Below are positions 57,807-64,000 of a stretch of DNA of 64,000 bases, in pieces. The translations under genes and the position numbers were made by a program. Numbering within the stretch: the first letter of the stretch is position 1; every line of letters begins with the position of its first letter. The notes under the pieces were generated by a model that saw only the letters and a program-made list of their open reading frames with translations, did not search any database and was not told the DNA's origin. This DNA is from Rhizobium lentis. Lineage in GTDB: Bacteria; Pseudomonadota; Alphaproteobacteria; Rhizobiales; Rhizobiaceae. The stretch is from the NCBI RefSeq assembly GCF_017352135.1, contig NZ_CP071454.1, positions 4,241,001-4,305,000 on the forward strand, read 5' to 3'.

Positions 57807-58679
57807 TCATGAAGGATCGGTGACGCCGAGGCTGGAAAAGTCGAAGAGTTTGGGATCGAGCAGGTGCGAGGGGTTCACATGCGAAAGCGCTCGCAGCATC
57901 GTGTCCTTGCGCCCCGGCATGCGCCGCTCGATATCGGCGAGCATCTCCTTCATCGCGTTGCGCTGCAGCCCGTCCTGCGAGCCGCAGAGATCGCAGGGGA
58001 TGATCGGAAACTGCATGGCGGCGGCGAACTTGGCGAGGTCGTCTTCGGCGGCATAGGCAAGCGGCCTCAAAACCATCAGGTCACCCTCGTCGTTCAGAAG
58101 CTTCGCCGGCATCGAGGCGAGGCGCCCACCGTGGAAGAAGTTCATGAAGAAGGTTTCGAGAATGTCCTCACGGTGGTGGCCGAGCACCAGCGCATCGCAG
58201 CCCTCCTCCCGCGCGATGCGGTAGAGATTGCCGCGCCGCAGCCGCGAACAGAGCGAGCAGTAGGTCGCGCCCTCGGGCACCTTCTCCTTCACGGTCGAAT
58301 AGGTGTCGCGATATTCGATCCGGTGCCGGACGCCGATCTTTGTCAGATAGTCGGGCAGCACGTGCTTCGGAAAATTCGGCTGACCCTGGTCGAGATTGCA
58401 GGCGATAAGCTCGGCAGGCAGCAGCCCGCGCCATTTGAGATCGAGCAGCAGCGCCAACAGACCGTAGGAATCCTTGCCGCCGGAAAGGCCGACCAGCCAG
58501 CGCTTCTGCCCCTTCAGCATGTCGAAATCGTCGAAAGCCTGGCGCACCTGCCTGAGCAGCCGTTTGCGTAGCTTGTTGAAAGAGACCGAACGAGGCGCAT
58601 CGGCAAACAGCGCAGGCCCGACGCCGTCGTTGGCTTCGGCCGTCTCCAGATCATCGGCGATGTTGGCTGCGATATTCAT
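57807..58679 (-). CDS. ttcA: tRNA 2-thiocytidine biosynthesis protein TtcA
   Basis: Fe-S-dependent enzyme adding sulfur to cytidine 32 of tRNA; 290 residues. The PP-loop is LSGGKDSYG at residues 65-73. Cluster cysteines are C141 and C144 ([11 protein letters not shown]) and C232 ([17 protein letters not shown]). It depends on Fe-S assembly such as the suf system at the left of the window. The start is ATG at 58679. Confidence 0.95.
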   Translation of the reverse strand: MNIAANIADDLETAEANDGVGPALFADAPRSVSFNKLRKRLLRQVRQAFDDFDMLKGQKRWLVGLSGGKDSYGLLALLLDLKWRGLLPAELIACNLDQGQPNFPKHVLPDYLTKIGVRHRIEYRDTYSTVKEKVPEGATYCSLCSRLRRGNLYRIAREEGCDALVLGHHREDILETFFMNFFHGGRLASMPAKLLNDEGDLMVLRPLAYAAEDDLAKFAAAMQFPIIPCDLCGSQDGLQRNAMKEMLADIERRMPGRKDTMLRALSHVNPSHLLDPKLFDFSSLGVTDPS

Positions 58680-58738
58680 TGCTTCATCCCATCGAAGATT
58701 ACGTCTGCCTTAGCAGAAAGCCCTTCGCCAACCCAGCC

Positions 58739-59668
58739 TCAATCACCGAAAACCGACCAGCCGGTTCGCGCCGCCAGCATTTCCAGCGCCACGGCGCCTA
58801 GCTGCGAATTACCGACCTTGTTCAGTCCGGGAGACCACACCGCGATAGAAGCGATGCCAGGGGCCACCGCGAAAATGCCGCCGCCGACGCCGCTCTTGCC
58901 GGGCAGACCGACGTGATAGGCAAAGTCGCCGGAGCCGTCGTAATGGCCGCATGTCAGCATCAGGGCATTGATGCGCCGCGCCCGCTTTGGCGAAACAACC
59001 GAATGACCGGTCATCGGATTGCTGCCGCGCGCCGCCAGGAAGAGCCCGGCGCGGGCTAGCTGTTCGCAGCTCATCGACAGCGCACATTGATGGAAATAGA
59101 CACCGAGCACATGGTCGACCGGATGGTCGAGGTTGCGGTAGGCGCGCATGAAATTGGCGAGCGCGAAGTTGCGATAGCCCGTCTGCGTTTCCGACCGCGC
59201 CACCTTGTCATCGATGGTAATCGTCTCATCATCGGCAAGATAGCGCACAAAACGCAACAGCTCGCCGATCGCCTCGCGCGGTGCATGGCCGGCCATCACG
59301 ACGTCGGTGACGGCGATTGCGCCGGCATTGATGAAAGGATTGCGCGGGATACCGCTCTCATGCTCGAGCTGGACGATCGAATTGAAAGCCGACCCCGAAG
59401 GTTCGCGCCCGACGCGCTTCCACAGGCTCTCGCCGATTTTGCCAAGCGCCAGCGTCAGCATGAATACCTTCGATATGCTCTGGATCGAGAAGGCCATATC
59501 GGCATCGCCGACACGGTAGACCTTGCCGTCGACAGTGACGATCGCCATGCCGAACTGCCGCGGATCGACCTTGGCGAGCTCCGGAATATAGTCGGCGACC
59601 CTGCCCTCGCCGATGCGCGGCAGGATATCGCTGTAGATACTATCGAGGGTCGCCTGCAAATCCGCCAT
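58739..59668 (-). CDS. glsA: Glutaminase
   Basis: Hydrolyses glutamine to glutamate and ammonia, 309 residues. It belongs to the beta-lactamase-like serine enzymes: the SxxK site is [10 protein letters not shown] near residue 62, with [26 protein letters not shown] and [14 protein letters not shown] further on. The ATG at 59668 fits the family start [15 protein letters not shown]; a longer open frame crosses the rpsD terminator. It is transcribed in the same direction as rpsD but beyond its terminator. Confidence 0.95.
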   Translation of the reverse strand: MADLQATLDSIYSDILPRIGEGRVADYIPELAKVDPRQFGMAIVTVDGKVYRVGDADMAFSIQSISKVFMLTLALGKIGESLWKRVGREPSGSAFNSIVQLEHESGIPRNPFINAGAIAVTDVVMAGHAPREAIGELLRFVRYLADDETITIDDKVARSETQTGYRNFALANFMRAYRNLDHPVDHVLGVYFHQCALSMSCEQLARAGLFLAARGSNPMTGHSVVSPKRARRINALMLTCGHYDGSGDFAYHVGLPGKSGVGGGIFAVAPGIASIAVWSPGLNKVGNSQLGAVALEMLAARTGWSVFGD

Positions 59669-59685
59669 CGCTTCTCTCCGAATAA

Positions 59686-59714
59686 CAAAAAAGCCGCCCG
59701 AAAGAGCGGCTTTT
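59686..59714 (-). terminator. Rho-independent terminator of rpsD
   Basis: Stem AAAAGCCGC/GCGGCTTTT (59689-59697 and 59706-59714) with an eight-base loop; on the minus strand it is followed by a T run. It lies 26 bases past the rpsD stop. Confidence 0.85.
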
Positions 59715-59739
59715 CCATATGCAAAACGCCTGGGTCTTC

Positions 59740-60357
59740 TTAGCGCGAATAGAATTCGACGACCAGATGCGGTTCCATGACAACCGGGAACGGAACGTCG
59801 CTCAGCGTCGGAACGCGGCCGTAGGTGGCGACCATCTTGTTGTGATCGACTTCGATGTAGTCGGGAACGTCGCGCTCGGCGAGGCTGACGGCTTCCAGAA
59901 CCGTCACGAGCTGCTTCGACTTCTCGCGCACTTCGATGACGTCGCCGGCCTTGCAACGGTAGGAACCGATGTTGACGCGCACGCCGTTGACCGTCACGTG
60001 GCCGTGGTTGACGAACTGACGGGCAGCAAAGACCGTCGGAACGAACTTGGCGCGGTAAACGATCGCATCGAGGCGGGATTCCAGCAGACCGATCAGGTTT
60101 TCGGAGGTGTCACCCTTACGACGGGAAGCTTCTGCGAAGATCGCGCGGAACTGCTTTTCGCGCAGGTCACCGTAGTAACCCTTGAGCTTCTGCTTGGCGC
60201 GCAACTGTACACCGAAGTCCGACAGCTTGCCCTTGCGGCGCTGGCCGTGCTGGCCGGGGCCGTATTCGCGGCGGTTCACCGGGGACTTCGGACGGCCCCA
60301 GATGTTTTCGCCCATACGGCGGTCAATCTTGTACTTGGACGATTCGCGCTTGCTCAT
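59740..60357 (-). CDS. rpsD: 30S ribosomal protein S4
   Basis: Primary 16S rRNA-binding protein, 205 residues. It begins [20 protein letters not shown] and has the S4 domain [34 protein letters not shown] and a C-terminal [10 protein letters not shown]. The ATG at 60357 follows AAAGGAAAT. As often in alphaproteobacteria, it stands alone, away from the main ribosomal operons. Confidence 0.98.
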   Translation of the reverse strand: MSKRESSKYKIDRRMGENIWGRPKSPVNRREYGPGQHGQRRKGKLSDFGVQLRAKQKLKGYYGDLREKQFRAIFAEASRRKGDTSENLIGLLESRLDAIVYRAKFVPTVFAARQFVNHGHVTVNGVRVNIGSYRCKAGDVIEVREKSKQLVTVLEAVSLAERDVPDYIEVDHNKMVATYGRVPTLSDVPFPVVMEPHLVVEFYSR

Positions 60358-60582
60358 CGTATTTCCTTTCAAAGGTTTATGGCGGCTTGTTGCCAAACCG
60401 CGCGAAGGAAACACGCCCTCCTCTGACCTCTTCCGAGACCTGACAGGATGTTCCGGTTACGCGAACAGAAACGATCCACGGGACATGTCAAATGAAACAC
60501 CGGACATTGCTGCCCGGTGCTTGGCGCGGTCTTTAGAGGGCCGTCATGAAAATGTCAACTGCGCCAAAGCCCGAAAGCATCA
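60358..60582. other. Intergenic region upstream of rpsD
   Basis: About 225 bases with no gene. It holds the rpsD promoter and leader and the 3' flank of the ATPase gene. A hairpin CACCGG/CCGGTG at 60498-60519 could end the ATPase transcript, but its T run is poor. No clear tRNA or riboswitch is seen. Confidence 0.5.
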
Positions 60583-62094
60583 CTATTCCGCAGCCAACGG
60601 CTGATCACCGGTATCGGGTGCGTTCGCGTCGCCCGGCGCCGTCTGGCAATTCATATCGGGGAAGGCCACGATGCGCTTGCCGGAGAAATCCGTGTGCACG
60701 ACGACTATCCCCTGCTCCTCGAAATAGCCGAGCAGGCGGCGGGCGCGGCGAGCGGAATGGGTACCGTAGGCGCGAGCAATGCGCGCGTCCGAAGGGCACG
60801 GTTCGCCGCAGACAGCGGCCTTGGCAAGCATCAGGAAGACGCCCTGCAAGTCGTCGGTGACGCCTGCCGACAGCGATAATGCCGTCTCCCACGCCTCACT
60901 TGCGGCTGTCGCCGCATCGACGCCCGAGCGGGAGATCGCCACGCGCCGGCGGAAATCCGGCAGCGCGATCGGCGGTCCCGGCACGCGGCGCATGCGCAGC
61001 CGCACGAGAAAATCCTGGTAGAGCACGGAATCCGTGCGGAAAGCGGAGGCAGGATCGTCAAGGATCTCCGCAAGCACGCCGGCAAGACGCGCCTCCCGCT
61101 CCTCTGGCGAGATCTCGATCTGGCTCGCCCTCGCCTCCACCGGCGCCGGGGATGCGGTCGGCGTCGAACGCGAGAGCTCGGCCAGGATATCGGTTGTCGG
61201 CCGCGGCGCCGGTGGCGCGCGACGCACGATCGGCCGCTGGAATTCCTCCGGGTCGGGCGTGAAGATCAGATCTTCCACATCTTGCGGCGCATCCGGCAAC
61301 GGCATCAGCTTTGGGCTGGAAGAGCGCGCCGAAGTCTCCACCGCGCCGATCTGGATCGGCAGCGGCCGGCGTGACAATGCCGGCCCGAGGGCGACGAAAT
61401 TGCCACGCTTCAAGTCTCGGAACATTTCCGCCTGGCGCCGGTCCATCCCGAGCAGGTCGGCGGCGCGCGCCATGTCGATATCGAGGAAGGTGCGCCCCAT
61501 CAGGAAGTTCGAGGCTTCGGCCGCGACATTCTTGGCGAGTTTGGCGAGCCGCTGCGTCGCGATCACGCCGGCAAGCCCGCGCTTGCGGCCGCGGCACATC
61601 AGATTGGTCATCGCGCCGAGAGACATCTTGCGCGCATCTTCCGAGACATCGCCGCCGACGGACGGCGCAAACATCTGCGCCTCGTCTACCACGACGAGAA
61701 CCGGATACCAATATTCGCGATCGGCATCGAACATGCCGTTGAGGAAGGCAGCGGCGGCGCGCATCTGCTGTTCGATGTCGAGACCTTCGAGTGTCAGGAC
61801 GCAGGAGACGCGATGCTGGCGGATACGGTTGGCGATGCCCGCGAGTTCCGCCTCGGTCCTCTCGCCGTCGACGACGACGTGGCCGAACCTGTCGCTGAGC
61901 GTGACGAAATCACCCTCGGGATCGATAATGACCTGCTGCACCCATTGCGCCGACTGTTCAAGCAGACGGCGAAGCAGATGCGACTTGCCAGATCCGGAAT
62001 TGCCCTGCACGAGCAGACGCGTCGCCAGCAGCTCCTCGATATCGAGCGTCGCCGGGCTGCCGGACGCCAATCCCATATCGATGCCAACCTGCAA
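60583..62094 (-). CDS. HerA/DUF87-like ATPase
   Basis: A 503-residue ATPase of the HerA/FtsK superfamily. It has Walker A VQGNSGSGKSHL at residues 29-40, Walker B VLVVVDEAQ at 132-140 and an Arg-rich block GRKRGLAGVIATQRLAKL. The last 230 residues, starting with a Pro-rich linker (RRAPPAPRPTTD), may form a winged-helix-like part (SDARIARAYGTHSARRARRL). HerA helps process DNA ends with NurA, but no NurA gene is near. Bacterial single-copy forms like this are little studied; the DNA-translocase role is inferred. Confidence 0.85.
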   Translation of the reverse strand: MQVGIDMGLASGSPATLDIEELLATRLLVQGNSGSGKSHLLRRLLEQSAQWVQQVIIDPEGDFVTLSDRFGHVVVDGERTEAELAGIANRIRQHRVSCVLTLEGLDIEQQMRAAAAFLNGMFDADREYWYPVLVVVDEAQMFAPSVGGDVSEDARKMSLGAMTNLMCRGRKRGLAGVIATQRLAKLAKNVAAEASNFLMGRTFLDIDMARAADLLGMDRRQAEMFRDLKRGNFVALGPALSRRPLPIQIGAVETSARSSSPKLMPLPDAPQDVEDLIFTPDPEEFQRPIVRRAPPAPRPTTDILAELSRSTPTASPAPVEARASQIEISPEEREARLAGVLAEILDDPASAFRTDSVLYQDFLVRLRMRRVPGPPIALPDFRRRVAISRSGVDAATAASEAWETALSLSAGVTDDLQGVFLMLAKAAVCGEPCPSDARIARAYGTHSARRARRLLGYFEEQGIVVVHTDFSGKRIVAFPDMNCQTAPGDANAPDTGDQPLAAE

Positions 62095-62243
62095 TGCTGA
62101 TCCTCGCGACGAAGAGACTCACATGAACGAAGCGCCATTCTTCCGAAACGGCACCGCCCCGTCTATCAAAGAATGCGCTGTTTTTCAGGACCGGATTTCG
62201 CCAACCCACAGGACAATTCCGGGATCTGAGATAATGTCTTAAC

Positions 62244-62690
62244 CTATCGAAGAATCTTGCGAAAAAAGATTACCCGCTGAGTTTCAGCAAAACCCCAATT
62301 CTGATGCGCCCAGTGAGAGCGTCTGTTCCTGATGCCTGCATCGGAGCAGAGCTCATGAAATCCTTGCTCGATCAGATCAGCGGTCATTTTTTCAACCAGC
62401 TTACGACCGACTCCCTGCCGGCGATGTTTGGGATCGATCCAGATGCCTTCGAGAAAAGGGACGGGCTGTGCGGTGCAGCCGTTGGCGTATTCCCGTATGC
62501 ATATCTCGGCAAAACCAAGGGGCGCATTGTCTGGACGCAGCGCGAGATAGCTGGTTCGTTTCCTGTCTTCGAGCATTCTGCCTATATCGCCAAGGTGTTC
62601 CTCGACAGAAAGGCTGTCCCAGAGCTTGAAACGCATCTCGGCCCAAAGCTGACTGTCGCTTGCCCGCATCTTTCGGATAACAATTGACAT
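62244..62690 (-). CDS. AAC(6')-like GNAT acetyltransferase
   Basis: A 148-residue GNAT that resembles aminoglycoside 6'-N-acetyltransferases: RKMRASDSQLWAEMRFKLW, FAEICIREYANGCTAQPVPF, EGIWIDPKHRRQGVGRKLVE (acetyl-CoA loop) and a final WGFAETQRVIFFRKIL. Chromosomal relatives occur in soil bacteria and may act on other amines, so drug resistance is not implied. The ATG at 62690 has AGAGG just upstream; the longer frame to 62738 looks unlikely. Confidence 0.82.
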   Translation of the reverse strand: MSIVIRKMRASDSQLWAEMRFKLWDSLSVEEHLGDIGRMLEDRKRTSYLALRPDNAPLGFAEICIREYANGCTAQPVPFLEGIWIDPKHRRQGVGRKLVEKMTADLIEQGFHELCSDAGIRNRRSHWAHQNWGFAETQRVIFFRKILR

Positions 62691-62765
62691 GCCTCTGCCC
62701 TTCTTCCGCGCGATTGCGAGTAACAATATTCGCCACAATTCGGCGGCGCGCGCAGTTCTTCAGCG

Positions 62766-63566
62766 CTACGCTCGCAACCCAAACCCCTGCATCAGCCGCC
62801 GCGTCGCGAAATCCTGCTGGCCTGAGGTGAAGACCGCAAAGTCGAAACTGTCGGGATGCACGGCATCGGCGACCAGCGGCACCAATGTGCGGGCGCGTCG
62901 CGCGATCGCTTCGGCCGGATCGAGCCAATCGACCGGCCAGGGCGCAAGCCGGCGGAAAAGATTGGCCATGAAGGGATAATGCGTGCAGGCCAGCACGACG
63001 ATATCGGTCTTGTGCCCGTCCTTCTCCACGAAGCACTGGTCGATCTCGGCGAGCACGGCCTCGTCGGAGACGGCATCGCCGCGGATATAGGCTTCGGCCA
63101 TGCGTGCAAGGTTTTCCGAGCCGACAAGCCTCACGTAGCATTGCTGCGCGAATGATTGGATGAGGTCGCGCGTATAGGCCCGCTTAACCGTGCCCGGCGT
63201 CGCCAGCACCGAAACCAGGCCGGAACGCGTGCGCTCCGCCGCAGGCTTGATCGCCGGCACGGTGCCGACGAAGGTCATGTGAGGAAAGGCCGCGCGGAGG
63301 TCGGCGCCAACAAGCGTAAAGGCAGTGTTGCAGGCGATGATGCAGACCTCGGGATCGTGCTCCTGAAGCAGCCTGCCGAAGAGGCCGATCACCCGCTCCT
63401 TCAGCGCCTGCTCCTCCCAGCCGCCGTAGGGAAAGCCGGCATCGTCGGCGACATAGATAAAACCGCGCTCCGGCATCAGCACGCGTGCCTCTCGCAGCAC
63501 GGTCAGTCCGCCGATACCGGAATCGAAGACAAGGACGGGTTTCAGCTCATGCGTCGGCGCTGTCAT
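62766..63566 (-). CDS. murI: Glutamate racemase
   Basis: Makes D-glutamate for peptidoglycan; 266 residues, cytosolic. The two catalytic cysteines are C79 in IIACNTAFT and C194 in [26 protein letters not shown] opens the family. Its start at 63566 lies inside the 3' end of the TrmJ-like gene (20-base overlap), so the two are translationally linked. Confidence 0.95.
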   Translation of the reverse strand: MTAPTHELKPVLVFDSGIGGLTVLREARVLMPERGFIYVADDAGFPYGGWEEQALKERVIGLFGRLLQEHDPEVCIIACNTAFTLVGADLRAAFPHMTFVGTVPAIKPAAERTRSGLVSVLATPGTVKRAYTRDLIQSFAQQCYVRLVGSENLARMAEAYIRGDAVSDEAVLAEIDQCFVEKDGHKTDIVVLACTHYPFMANLFRRLAPWPVDWLDPAEAIARRARTLVPLVADAVHPDSFDFAVFTSGQQDFATRRLMQGFGLRA

Positions 63567-64000
63567 CTGGCGGTGTTTCCGTTGCCTTTGGGTACCTGCC
63601 GCCGCGCGGACTCTTGCGCGAGAAGCGGTCGAGGGAAGAGATGACGCCGCGCAACACGCTGATTTCCTGCTCCGTGAAGGCCCGGCGAGATAGAACAGCG
63701 CGAAGGTTGTCGACCATTTTTGGCTTTTTCCCGGCGGGGTGGAAATATCCGCGGGCGTCGAGCGCCTCTTCCAGCTGGTCGAAGAGGCCGAAGAGCTGTT
63801 CCTTGGTCGATGGCGTCTGCCCCATCGCCTGGAACGGCACCGCACCCAGATCCTCCATGCCGGATTTCATCCATTCATAGGACATGAGCAGCACCGCCTG
63901 GGCGATGTTGAGCGAAGCAAAGGCCGGATTGACGGGAAAGGTGACGATCTCATCGGCAAGTGCCACCTCTTCGTTGGTCAGCCCCCAGCGCTCGCGTCCG
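63547..64000 (-). CDS. TrmJ-like tRNA 2'-O-methyltransferase (partial, 5' end off window)
   Basis: SpoU/TrmH-superfamily RNA methyltransferase; the visible part is the C-terminal 150 residues. [20 protein letters not shown], then [20 protein letters not shown], is the SAM knot of the TrmJ/LasT type, which methylates ribose 32 of some tRNAs. The C-terminal helical extension ends with an acidic [10 protein letters not shown]. The N-terminus lies beyond 64000. It overlaps murI by 20 bases. Confidence 0.9.
   Translation of the reverse strand, partial: GRERWGLTNEEVALADEIVTFPVNPAFASLNIAQAVLLMSYEWMKSGMEDLGAVPFQAMGQTPSTKEQLFGLFDQLEEALDARGYFHPAGKKPKMVDNLRAVLSRRAFTEQEISVLRGVISSLDRFSRKSPRGGRYPKATETPPDDSADA

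Noticed and set aside
60498..60519. Hairpin CACCGG/CCGGTG as terminator of the HerA-like gene
   Set aside because: The minus-strand sequence after it has only a short, interrupted T run, so I did not list it as a terminator.
62123..62242. Possible 39-codon gene beginning MNEAPFFRNG
   Set aside because: Weak ribosome site, no signal or family, and it fits an ordinary intergenic gap.

Overview
The window is chromosomal DNA of a Rhizobiales bacterium, most likely the Rhizobium etli/leguminosarum group. The evidence is the suf operon order (cysteine desulfurase, sufB, sufC, sufD, sufS, sufT), an Irr-type ICE box next to a RirA-type IRO box in its promoter, a RIME-like intergenic repeat, and dense GC-rich coding on both strands with many GTG starts and ATGA/GTGA overlaps. 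I see no rRNA, tRNA, CRISPR array, prophage or classical transposase.

Layout. 1-6848 (minus) is the Fe-S assembly operon, interrupted between sufC and sufB by a 426-bp unit: a GIY-YIG nuclease gene bracketed by two 32-bp inverted copies of a palindrome. 7066-10816 holds a hydrolase, a GNAT, anmK and tyrS. 10882-26878 is mostly housekeeping: a GH13 enzyme, an AsmA-like giant protein, bcp, a DUF455 protein, an M23 peptidase, rhlE, a Nudix hydrolase, a TfoX-like protein, a flavin reductase, an ABC binding protein, rpe and purB. 26971-31484 carries membrane proteins, an RBBP9-like hydrolase and a PAS-GGDEF-EAL protein. 31735-39605 is the purine block purC-purS-kptA-purQ ... purL-bolA, with the tRNA 2'-phosphotransferase gene kptA nested inside it.

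39839-50662 looks like an accessory catabolic island between bolA and the grxD neighbourhood. A FadR-type GntR regulator sits at the divergent promoter, with ATAATCG-type inverted repeats. The minus arm encodes a TIM-barrel isomerase/dehydratase-like protein, a four-gene polar amino-acid-type ABC transporter, an AroE-like dehydrogenase, a CHMI-family tautomerase, a type II dehydroquinase and a Gfo/Idh/MocA dehydrogenase. The plus arm encodes an intradiol ring-cleavage dioxygenase, an HpaH-like hydratase, an HpaI-like aldolase and a substrate-binding-protein-fold protein with no signal peptide. My inference is uptake of a cyclic polyol/acid of the quinate/shikimate type, conversion to a polyphenol, intradiol cleavage, then tautomerisation, hydration and retro-aldol cleavage. 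Joining an intradiol dioxygenase to homoprotocatechuate-style lower enzymes is unusual and is the best candidate here for an undescribed pathway.

50762-64000 returns to core genes: a membrane hydrolase, a histone-H1-like basic protein, grxD, two tandem Bcr/CflA exporters, a GNAT with an in-frame stop at codon 4, a tandem pair of inositol-phosphatase-like genes (one frameshifted), ttcA, glsA, rpsD, a HerA/DUF87 ATPase, an AAC(6')-like GNAT, murI and the 3' part of a trmJ-like gene running off the right edge. No gene-free stretch exceeds 300 bases.
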